64,000 bases of DNA from Oscheius sp. JU75 (lineage: Eukaryota > Nematoda > Chromadorea > Rhabditida > Rhabditidae), in the NCBI GenBank assembly GCA_037178855.1, contig JASJZC010000006.1:8536501-8600500 (forward strand). Direction: 5' to 3'. A program made the position numbers and the translations under genes. A model generated the notes under the pieces. The model had not been told where the DNA came from, did not search any database, and saw only the letters and a program-made list of their open reading frames with translations. Below are positions 29,032 to 39,114 of this stretch, in pieces (the stretch's first letter is position 1; each line of letters starts with the position of its first letter).

Positions 29032-32000
29032 ATGATAACTCCCCCTGAGGAGACTTTTCCTAAAGGTTAGTACAGTTCTCATCTATTGTTTGCCCATAGT
29101 TTCAAACTGAAATTGACAAGAGTTTATACTTTCCTTGTCTAACAGGACGGTAACGAGAAGAGGTGGAAGTTTGATAGAAACAGTACAAGAGTTGGGGATT
29201 GTCACTTATTAGATAAGTCGACAGATAGGTAATAGGTAAAAGTAAAGTTTCTATTCGAATCAACGGCAGAGATCCTTGAAGAGCACTGTGAGTCAAGCTC
29301 CTGCAGGGTCTTGCGGAACCTTTCCGATGGGCCAAGTCGCGGGGCATTACGTTCTAAAGCTGCCCAACCTTTTCTAGGCAAGCCTTCACATTCGTAGCAA
29401 GCAACTACCAATTTACCTAAATACCAGAGGATGGAAGCTTTGGTTGGGCGGGGATCAAACTTGAGACCCTTTTTATTAGCGGACAGACAGCTTTCTTCAA
29501 AAAATAGGTTTTTTCAGATGTGGCCCGTTTCAAAGAGTCTTCGATGTCTGGTAAGAACATAATAGGAATAGGAGGACAAGCAATTATTTACAAAGGAAGC
29601 TTCGGTACTCACAAGTGGGTATATCCACTAGTTTAGTACACTATACCTCTAGAAATGTGGTCATGAAATTCTGGTCAACAGGTCAGCAACAGAAGAAAGA
29701 TCAGGTCAGGGAAGTCAATCTGTTGAGGCGTTCGCACCATCAGAACATTGTTCGCTTCTTTGGGATCGCAGTCGGTGACGATGAGAGTATCGTGGGCTAT
29801 GTGACAGAGTTCATGGAGAATGGAGATCTTTCCCAGAGTGAGTCCAATACAGTTCAGAGCTAGAACCAGAGACAGAGAAACACAGAGGCATCATTTTGCA
29901 GCTATTCACAATGATAAGTTCATTTACACACCCGGACTCGATATCTCTTGGATTACACAGGCCGCCTGCGCGATTCAGTATCTGCACGAGAAAAAAGTGG
30001 CTCATAGGGACATCAAGCCTCTGAAGTAAGTTCATTAAGACCCTGACTTTTGGTCTGGGGCTCAGACTCTCTCTCTATCTTTCTGTCTCTCTGTCACTCT
30101 GCCTCTCTGTCTCTACAACAAATCCACATTACAGCATGCTTCTGGCCAACCACTTCCGTACCGTGAAACTTTGTGACTACGGTCTCTCAAAAGACTACTC
30201 ACAACCATATAGCATAACTACTGGAGCGTGAGTCTTCCCCCTTTCATTAAACTGTCTATCAGACTAGGGACATACTGGTACATGCCTCCGGAAAAATTAC
30301 TAAATAAAGGAGAGACCACGACCAAATATCCTTTCGCCACAGACATTTACTCCTTTTCTATATCCATTTGGCAAATTATTACCCGAGAGTACGTTTTCCT
30401 GATTTGCCTTTTACAGCTTTGTAGGCGCCCCTACGGAGGGAAAAACAGTTTTGCCGAGCTGTACAAGAAGGTAGGAGAAGGGCATCTCCGTCCAAAGATA
30501 GAGTTGATTCAAATGGATGACGTGAAGAAATTGCTGGAAAAGTTTGGCCCTTTTTCACAGTAGTTTCGAATGTTCTAGCGGCTGGACGCGATCTCCGGAA
30601 GAACGTCCTCCAATCGAAGAGTTCGTTAGACTTTTCGAGGTGAAACAGGAGCAGTATCCGAAGGAGACAGCTCATATTTTGATAGGAACAGAAGAGGCTC
30701 CGAGGTTTGTTAGTACTGGCAGGCATTACAAACCTGTCGAAATGTTCGCGTCGGCCAGGTTCTGCCAGGTGTATCGCAGAGGCCAGGCTTGTAAAAAGCT
30801 TTTAGTCTGCAACCTGGCCTAGCCTGGCTGGCCAGGTTTGTGATCCCTGCTACTGGAAGCTTCTTCAATTCAAGTACCCGCTTGAACAAATCGCTTTCTC
30901 TTTGCCGCGATGGCGCTGTCGGTTAGAACTCCTTCTACGAAACCGAATTTGGCACGTTCGATACCCGCGCTTGACAAACGTTTTTGTTTCTTCAATAAAA
31001 ACTGGAGAACAGTTTTTAGACAGCGACTGAACGTTGATTAATCGCTTTTTGCTTATTTGAATCTCCAGGGTTTGAGCTCCAAATTCAAAACCATTTTCTT
31101 CACTGATTTCAGGGTGAGAGGCGATTCAAAAAAGGTATTGACAGAGATCAAAGAGGTACTGGCCTCGATGGTTCTCAGATGGGATACGACCAACATAGAG
31201 TGAGGAAGATATCCCACCCTCAAAATTAACCTGCTTAGAATCAACGAAGCAATAGCTACGATCCTTTATATTCATGACAATATCACATTTGTGAAAACTG
31301 GGGGAATTGTTTTGAAGGTTGGACCACTCAATACCCTACGGAGTACGGAGAATTTAGGACGCTGAATCCCATGTAGAGGTGAAAGAAATGTACACAAAAA
31401 TCTGCCAAACAGTTATGGAACAGTTCAAAGAGTTCAGTAAGAAGACAATTGAAGAAGTTTGGACAGTTGTGACTCTTGAAGAGTGAGTAGCTCAGTCAAA
31501 TTTCCACTCGTTTTCAGTATCGATGAATTTTTAGATGTTTACAAGGGAAAGTATAGAGAACTTTATAACAGCATAAAAAAGTTCGAGGTCAGTTTGTCTC
31601 TGTCTCTGTCCCTCCTGTCAATCCCTGGGAACTGTAACTTATTTAGGTATCCCTGTTCAGTCGTAAGCTATCCTTCAACTGGAGTGACTTGACCAAATGG
31701 CACCAGGAAACATTGGATTTTGCCGAGGATCGAAAGAAATGTTGGTCGTATGTTCTTCTTCTTTTTGCCAAGAACATATCTCTCAGAAAGATCCAGAAGT
31801 TCTCCGAACGTTGCAATGATATCACCAAACGCCTATTTTGCTGGTTGGAGTCTTTCCAAAATATTGGAGTCTTTAGAATAGCTGATAACCTGGTCGGACT
31901 CATGAGCATCTTCCAGATGCTAGAGGAGGAGCAGAAGGAAAACGAAATCATGTTTATGGTAGGTCTTGAGGATTTCAAAAGCTGCCAATGGTATAATGGG

Positions 32001-33381
32001 CGCACGGCCGAACGCGTTTTCAAATCGGGTCCCGCGATGAACTTCCCTCAAATCGCATTTTTTGCATTTTCCAGTGCTGTACACACATTTTTATGACTTG
32101 TAAGTGTATTCATTGTAGGAGTTGATGCGTCACATTTGTCTTTCTGTCTCTGTTACTATGTTATTATGAACTGTTGCGCCTATGACGAACAGTATGATTA
32201 TTTCAGATTTACACGCTTGGAGAACTGCACGATCGACTATCTGGGGCAAGAAATGTTATAAGACAAATCGAACAGAGATTCCGGTGGGAACTTTGTCGAA
32301 TCTCAGAACTCAAAATCTTCAGCGAGTTGGTAATTGACTGCCAGAAGAAACTGGACGAGACAGCTAAAGATCTGGACGCATACTCAATGTTCTGCAGACA
32401 ACTATCCAATGCAGCGTAAGTTTAAAGACGAAAAAGAAGAGCCTGCACAGTAGTATACCAAATGAAAATTGATCTTTAGAACAGTGGCAGACGATAGGTC
32501 AGTCGAGCTGCTTCTTCGAGATATGAGCGAAGAAAAGGGTAAAATCCTGATCAAGTGGTCTGTCTTTGTGTCGGCCTGTCAAAAATTGGCAGAGGTCAGT
32601 ATTTGGTATGAAAACTTCTAGTATCTTTCAGCTGAAAATCGACATAGAAACAGATGTCAAGACCCGGCAATCTGTGTCAGAAGTCAGAGTTAAACTAGAA
32701 GAGTTGAAAGAGATGCATGCAGCTGTAAGGTATGATCCAGGGGTACCTGTAGGTACGGTAATCCTGAATTCGAAAGTAGCACACCAATTCTCAGTTGGTG
32801 ATACACATTGAGATTTGTAAGACAGCTGCGTATCCATTCTCAAAGGCTCAGAGATGGTGCGCACTGGAAGTTACGGTATTTCTCGGCTTTGTCATGTCCT
32901 GTGGATTGATGAAAAAGAGTTTTTCAGTAAAAGTCAAGAGATGATCGCCAAAATAAACAAGCTGAATGAATCACTATCTACGTTCTCCTTACTCTACGTT
33001 CTCCTTGCTTACTTTGCTAGTAAGGGAAACATTGTGAAGAAGATTGTTGACTTCCAAGAACGATCAGAAAAGCATTTCAATGAGCAATTAGAAACTATTC
33101 TAAGACTCAGAAAGGTAAGGACAGAGAGATTGGAGAGGCAGAGATACAGGATACAGAGATACAGAGGGACAGAGTAACAGAGAAACAGAAAGATAGAGAA
33201 ATAGGTCATACTTTTCCAGAAAATCTTCCCGGATACCGTTCTCTCTTTCCCCTCCCACATACCGTTCTCTCAACAACTGGAACAGCATCTGGATAAAAAA
33301 GTTAACATGATTCAGCAGGCAGTCGCCGAGGTCATCGCTATGAACAAGAAGATCTTACAGATTGTGACAGTTTATGCATAA
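29032..33381 (+). CDS. TKL-like kinase fused to a long helical region
   Basis: Start at 29032 right after TTTCAG (MITPPEETFPK), joined in phase to 29518 (DVARFKESS). Kinase: IIGIGGQAIIYKGSFG, lysine VVMKFW, YVTEFMENGDLSQ, HRDIKPLN, LCDYGLSKD (DYG for DFG), YWYMPPEKL (PPE for APE), DIYSFSISIWQI, WTRSPEERPPIEEFVRLF, ending near 30700. From about 31110 a series of short exons continues the frame: VLTEIKEVLASMVLRWDTTN, INEAIATILYIHDN, VKEMYTKICQTVMEQFKEFS, LTKWHQETLDFAEDRKKCW, ELVIDCQKKLDETAKDLDAY, KIVDFQERSEKHFN and MIQQAVAEVIAMNKKILQIV, stop 33381. This part is long alpha-helical without a recognised domain, resembling coiled-coil scaffolds. Introns include 37-38-nt ones and GACAGA tracts. The stop lies 9 bp from that of the convergent gene. 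Confidence 0.75.
30910..30972 (+). mobile_element. tRNA-derived SINE copy
   Basis: TGGCGCTGTCGGTTAGAACT, CCTTCTACGAAACC, CACGTTCGATACCCG, then the tail TTGACAAACGTTTTTGT, which is shared with the copy at 60488. It lies in an intron of the kinase-helical gene. Confidence 0.6.
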
Positions 33382-33390
33382 AACAGTGTA

Positions 33391-34294
33391 TCAGAATTGG
33401 TTGAACAGGCCGTAGAGTTCCTCTTGGAGACGATTGATTTTGGACTGGTGGTAAGCTTGACCGGCATTCTGTTCCATCTGGAGCGTTGTGATCTCGGACA
33501 GTAGGTCGTCCACCTAGAGAATGCGTTTTTCAAGGATTTGGAACAAAAAGAAAAGTATCTTCAAAGCAATTCGCGCCACTTGGCACTGCGCTATATAGTC
33601 CATTTTCAACGAATAGCGGCAGTAAGCCAAATAAATTTTTTAACCGTGGATCCGAACCCCGGACGCTGCGATCTGTAGACCGTGTTTTTTTTCTACAACA
33701 AATAATAAACAATACGAGTGAATGTCTCAAAATGTGAACGGGGACCAGTCCATGAACCATTCGTCCCTGGTTGCAGCTTCTTCTTCTTCGACATCGGTAG
33801 CGATCGTTGATCGAGAGTGAAAATGCAAGAAAGAGATTTCTATTTTGCTTGGAAAGGATAACGATAAAATAACAACCACAAAATATCAGCAAAAATGATC
33901 AGAAACGGAAACAAGCAAAGTTGGAAAATGTCGAAGAAATTTTGAATTCGTGCCGCATTTTTCGAGAGCCGTGATGGGACGCGAATTTTCGTTTTCGTCA
34001 AATCTTTAAAAAAAATTGGCTCACTGCCGCTATATTGATGCGAGCCAGCGGCTTGTACTGATAGACTCACCCTCTGGCTGTCTACGGAGCAAGTCGATCC
34101 AGTGCTTCGACTCGATCGAACATTCCGGACATGTTCTCGTCTGGGAGATGGATGTAAAGAGCAGGAGTAGTATTGCCGGTTCCTATTGAAGTCTTCTAGA
34201 ACAGAGGCTGACTAGGAAACGAGAAAATCGAACCGAACTCGTCCTTGAAACAACAAGTGAAACAGTCTACGATGCAGGAGATGATGCAGCCCAT
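33391..34294 (-). CDS. Small MGC-start, coiled-coil protein
   Basis: Three exons. Exon 1 (34294 to about 34242): MGCIISCIVDCFTCCFKDEF, a Gly-2 start with many cysteines, as in N-myristoylated and palmitoylated membrane proteins. A 42-nt intron follows. Exon 2 (about 34199-34072): DFNRNRQYYSCSLHPSPRRE, then a Ser/Arg-rich stretch RSSRSTGSTCSVDSQR. Exon 3 (33513-33391): VDDLLSEITTLQMEQNAGQA and QSKINRLQEELYGLFNQF, a heptad-like helix, stop at 33391. About 107 aa. No family is recognised. The 550-bp intron 2 contains dispersed-repeat and tRNA-like remnants. The stop codon is 9 bp from that of the kinase gene on the other strand, so the 3' UTRs must overlap. Confidence 0.65.
33590..34040. repeat. 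Repeat cluster inside intron 2 of the MGC-start gene
   Basis: Contains TATAGTCCATTTTCAACGAA with AGCGGCAGTAAGCC (33592-33625) and an inverted partner GGCTCACTGCCGCTATATTG near 34017-34036, giving an inverted-repeat-ended insertion of about 450 bp. A minus-strand tRNA-like B box (GGTTCGGATCC-type, 33645-33660) lies inside. The same ends occur near 3410 and 36550. Confidence 0.5.
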
Positions 34295-34482
34295 TTTTGC
34301 AGAGATATTGACTTATGAATAAAGCGACACAATTATTGATTATGGTTATGGCGGTGCGTCTCTATCAATTAGACTTTTATTGGCCGCTTTGCTCTCTCTC
34401 TGTTTCTCGTCAAAAACAAAACAATTTATTGCATCTAAAATTGCACTTAGAACCCATACCCTCATCAGTCAACAAACAACCT

Positions 34483-37400
34483 CTACACTTTGTAACAAAG
34501 TCCTCCAGACGCCCTCCATCCCACGCAGCATTCGGTCATATCGTCGTAAAACTTGTCCGTATCAACGACGTCCCCGGATTCGTTAGACTGCTGGGCAGCA
34601 TCCAGTTGAGCAGTCTTCCAATCGATGTGAATTGTTAGAAGATTTGTGGGGCCTGAAAGGAACCCGTACTGGAAGCCTCTGATCGAAAATTACATGAATA
34701 TGTGAACTTTTTCTCGCAGAGGGCACTGTCCGACTGTCTCTTCGTCCGGCGCACGATTTCGTTGCGGACCACTGGGTTTCGGTAGAAAGCACTGCCACGG
34801 AGACTGTCAGAAACTAAATTTTCGTATAGTATGTCAGAGATAGTCTGTTACCATCTTTTCTGACCTCGGGACTCCAGCGACAGGGAGCAATTGAGGCTCT
34901 TTTCTGTCCAAACTGCAGTTTTGGGACGAGGTCACAGGGAACGAGGAGACGACCACTACATATTCCCGTATTCCCTTTACAGGTCTGGGAATTACAGTAC
35001 TGGGTCTGGAGGTTCTGACCACTGAAATGTTCAAATTCAAAGTCGAGAGGGCTTCGAACTCACTCGCACTTGTAGTTTCCGCCATAACAGCCTCTGACTC
35101 TCGTTCGGGTACCACAGCCTCCGCAGGCGCGGGAACAAGCCGACCAGGCTCCCCATTGTCCCCAGGAGCCAGTGTTCCCGACAGGGTAGGGGGTAGTTGG
35201 TCGTCTGGTAGTCGCGATTGTTGTGGTAGAAGTGGTGGTCGTGGCTGGCGGGGTTGGGTAGCCGTCTGGAAAAATATCTCTCACTCTCTGCATCTGCCCA
35301 TGTCAGCCTTCCCGTCAAGTCTTTTGTCTCTCTGTCTTTTTATATTCATCCACACCCCGAGTAAGCGGCCCTAAAACGAACATATTCTGTAGCGAACGAC
35401 AAATCCAAGATATCCAGTAGAGAGACTCGGTCCTCCCCTCATGATCATAACGATATCGTCTCCTTCGGAGATAATCGAGCTGTTCAGGGCATTGCAGCAG
35501 AGGTGAGCACCTAAAAAAAATCAACTATTGAAATATACGAGTTCCAAATACCTGTAGCAGTCTTGACTTTGTCGTACTTGATCTCAACGTAGCTCGAACA
35601 CGAGTCGGTGCATGGGAAGCTGATGTAGTCGACGTTCATTTCGATTCTTTCCCCATTCGGAGTCTTGATCCTCCAGGCACAATTGTCATTGGCCATAACT
35701 GGCTTGGATTTGAGTGTCTGGAACTCGGTCGTAGCTACCAGCTCCTCTCCACAAGTAGAATCGGCCACTCGGTCACAGAGCTGACCACCGAAACCCTTGG
35801 GACAGCGACATTGGTTGCAGTTATTCGGATCCGTGTAGCCATCATTCTGGCAGGATAGACGGCTTGAGCAGACCTCTGAACACGTTCGATAAAACAGATT
35901 AATACGGTACTGTCACTGTCACTGTCACTTACTTGTGCAGTAGCGGAGATTGATCATCTTGGCGTCCTTAAAGGAGATGCCCTCTCGCTGTCCGATAGTC
36001 TGCTGGAAGTTCTTGTCCTTGGTCACGATTGTATCACTAGGTCAGTTTTTTGGTTTATTTTAGGGACAACTCACTAGCTCCAATCCGTGGTGAAAGATTT
36101 CGGACCGTAGTGCATGACCGAGCCTGGAACAGGAAGCTTAATCAAGTTACCCAGTTTGAATTGGCGCGCAAAACTCTCGGTAAAGAGATTGGTTAAACTA
36201 TAGAGCTAATAGCTCTCAGAAAACATTTCAGTTTTCTATGAACAAATAGTCTATTTCCAGTATATTTCTTTAAAACCTCCACAATCTCTACTTAACAACA
36301 AAAACGAGAAAAAAACTGGAAGAAATGGCTGATATTGGAAAAACATGTTGACTAACCTTCACTTTTCATGTTTCGAACTTTTCAACATTTTATCCCAGTT
36401 TTTTCCTCGAAGTTATTGGAAAGTAGTTCTTTTCGGTAGTAGATATCTTAAATACAAGGAAAAATCCCGGCAAACAGCCTAAAATTGTCAAAAAGGCAAA
36501 ATATTTTTTGCATTTTCATTTGAATAAAATGGCGCGGAAGTAGTTAGTCCTTTAACATGCCGCTCTTCGTTGGAAATAGACTATAAAACATTTTTTGACA
36601 TCCACGGAGGTCGAACCCGCCTGTTTTGGATCTGTAGTCGAAGCTCTAAAGCTCGCGCCCTGGGGCAAACGCAACGTCCGAGCGTGGCTGGATGTGAGAA
36701 GCTAACCACTTACCCATATCGTAAGGCTGCCCCATGTTGTCGCTGTTAGCTGTTGACCTCTTCTCAAAATTTCCTTCGGTTCCCTAGACATGTATTTCTT
36801 GCAGTTCAGTAGAGGACGTACCCTGATAATCCAGTTGAATGCCATCTTTACGTAGCCGTCTCGATCTGTTCTTGACTGTTCTGTAAGTCGAGGTTTTTTT
36901 TACCAATGCGAAAGACACCTACCATGCCAGAGACCCAAAGCGTGAAGGGTCTCGTGAGCGATGATTCCAACGTTTTCGCATCCGTATCCAATAGAGACGA
37001 GTTGTCTGCCACCCTGTCTTCCGACGTTGGACCAGCAGCCACTGCCTCGGAAAAACTTCAGGCCATCTTTTCCAGTGCCGTTTTCTTCGAATCGAAGACA
37101 TGTCTGCGACTCCAGGTGACGAAGAGCTTGACGGATCAGGCCTTGCCAGGTAGCTGAACGATTGTTTAGGAGAAATTAACAGAGACAATGTCAGTGATAG
37201 TTACTCACAGTCATTAACAGCAAAGGTGTAAGGAATGGTGTACTCTTTCCAGAAGGACGAGGCTGTCGGCTGAGCCTGTCGTTTCCCACGACTAAAACTG
37301 CCTAAACATCGAACTGATCACAACATCAATGTACCACCCACTTTTTTCTCCTAAAAGAGCCTCAGCCTGTTGAACATTCAGAACAATATCATTTTCGAAG

Positions 37401-37777
37401 ACCTCGTGCCAGATGTGTCTATTCGCTGTGGCCTCTGTCCCATCATCTGGGTTCTGGGATGCCGCCTTAGTCACTGCCGTCGGATCCTGAGACTTCTGGT
37501 ACCTCCAATGCCTCTATTGACCTACATAGTCGTGTCCCATTCGTCGAGCCGAGCGTCGATAGAACTCCCGGAGAAGTTCCTTGACGTGAGCGTAGTCTTC
37601 GACTACATCGTTGGCTATATACTGTAACTCTAGTTGGTTAATCTCCCACCGCTCTGTCTCTTTGTCTCTACCTCTCTGCCTCTCTGTTTTTCTGCCAAGG
37701 GTCCTGAGAGGAAAACTTACAGAATACTGGGCGAAAGCCAAACCCAGAAGGGCGGTAAGGGGGAGAAGATGGCGCAT
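34483..37777 (-). CDS. Astacin metalloprotease (astacin-EGF-CUB-TSP1, NAS type)
   Basis: Signal peptide MRHLLPLTALLGLAFAQYS at 37777. The prodomain leads to a dibasic site before RQAQPTASSFWKEYTIPYTF, the start of the mature enzyme. The zinc site HETLHALGLWH is at about 36960-36925, and the Met-turn SVMHYGPKSFTTDW at about 36105. Next come an EGF module (LSCQNDGYTDPNNCNQCRCP), a CUB domain (CAWRIKTPNGERIEMNVDYI; ISEGDDIVMIMRGG), a Thr-rich linker and TSP1 (GSWGQWGAWSACSRACGGCG). A cysteine-rich C-terminal domain follows (YCNSQTCKGN, LLVPCDLVPKLQFG, then past a basic RRTKR site CEKKFTYSC and ECCVGWRASGGLCYKV), stop 34483. All active-site elements are present. Role from the family: secreted protease, in nematodes often in cuticle or collagen processing. 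Confidence 0.85.
36230..36690. repeat. Repeat-filled intron of the astacin gene
   Basis: 36405-36500 is a second copy of the 345-462 repeat; 36545-36590 holds an inverted copy of the GCCGCTCTTCGTTGGAAATA repeat end; 36608-36620 is a minus-strand B-box-like GGTCGAACCC. The intron appears to have accumulated nested insertions. Confidence 0.5.
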
Positions 37778-38314
37778 TTGAGGAACCAAGAGATCCTAGG
37801 TCTGAGTTCTGGGCAGTCAAAAAAAGAGGAGACAAGGATATGACCAAAATTGGCAATGCTAACACCCGAAGGGGGAGGGACGCAAGGAAGTCGTCTCGGA
37901 GAGTACTGGGACTGGAAATTAGGAGAAAAAACTTGGGCAGCAAATCCCCCGGACCGGCGCAAGAGTCCAATCCGCTGTTGCGGATAACCTGACCCTCCTC
38001 TGTGTGTCCAAATCGCTTAAGTTGTCGCTACTGGGTGGCTGGGTCGAAAAAAAGAAATGGATTTTGGTGGAAAATGGGGACTGGGACCACAGCCCATTGG
38101 TCAGCCCGAATGATTTTTCGCGAGAGGCGTTGAACCCGAACGGTCAATCAGATTATGGTCACCTGGATGAGAAAGAGTGCGAAACCGGGTCGCAACTCTC
38201 GAGATAACAGTTTTTTGCGACCTCCTTTTATCGTTTTGGCACTGTTTCAATAGACTCTTTGAATACTGTAGCACCTTTAATAAAAGCCCGCCAAAAATTT
38301 GTACTTCGGGGACA

Positions 38315-38425
38315 AGACAACATTTTTGAGCTATCGCAAAGTTGTAGATCAAGGGCTAGCCCTTAATCTATAACTTTGCAGAGCATCGAAAACCCAAAAA
38401 ATCATCGTCTGAGCATGCAAAATGT
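38315..38425. repeat. Palindromic repeat, near-perfect centre
   Basis: GCAAAGTTGTAGATCAAGGG then, immediately, CTAGCCCTTAATCTATAACT and TTGCAG. The two arms meet at GGGCTAGCCC with no loop. Outer arms are AAGACAACATTTTTGAG and AAAAAATCATCGTCT. Confidence 0.8.
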
Positions 38426-38509
38426 CTCTGAACTGGAGGAGTTTCCCCTCGTAGTACTTTGGCTCGCCCGTACCACTTCACCAAGCCGCCTTTGGGGTGG
38501 CGAGACTGT

Positions 38510-38640
38510 AAACATAGCTTTTTTCGGATTTCTGATGCTCCGCAAACTTGTAGCCTTCGATCCGTTCTATAACTTTGCAGAACATCGGAAAGTTTAAAAA
38601 ATGCCGTCTTGAGCCCGAAAATATTTGAACAACTGGGTTT
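38510..38640. repeat. Palindromic repeat copy
   Basis: GATGCTCCGCAAACTTGTAG, centre TTCGATCCGTTC, then TATAACTTTGCAGAACATCG, flanked on the right by AAAAAATGCCGTCTTGAG. Confidence 0.75.
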
Positions 38641-39114
38641 CTTTGACCAGAGGCGGAGTCTTAGTTGAACTTGTACGGTAAATCAGTCTATAATAAACCC
38701 GCTCCTTGCCAAAAAAAAAACTCTCCCGATCAGTGGTCAGAATCTCTTTCTTGACACAGCAGGCACGTGGCGCCTGCCTGCTATAAAGTGCGAAACGGTT
38801 CACTTTTCGGTTTTTAGGGCCTCGATGAGATCTGACAAGAGTGTCCTTTCCCGGATCCCCCACCACTTGGGGACGTGGACGACCCCATTTTCACACCTGA
38901 CATAATCTGATGCGTCCGTTTTTTCTCTGCAATTTCAGGTCGACTAATCGAATTAGCACTTGTCACACCACGTTCTATGCACTCCTGATCTGACTTCCAG
39001 ACTGTCTCTCTCTCTCTCTCTCTCTTTTTGAGAAGCTAATCGCCGAAAAATTATCATCGAACAAAGAAACGTCTGCCAAGAGAGGAGGAAATCACGCTGG
39101 GGGGCTTCTTTTTT

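Larger units (their letters stand above)
37778..39114. other. Intergenic region with palindromic repeats, no gene
   Basis: No coding exon is supported. Includes the astacin 5' flank, two palindromic repeats (listed separately) and a CT dinucleotide run at 39005-39025. Confidence 0.5.

Noticed and set aside
37668-37970. An open frame overlapping the astacin signal-peptide exon.
   Set aside because: It is a different frame of the same strand; the astacin signal peptide and splice donor are clearly the real reading.
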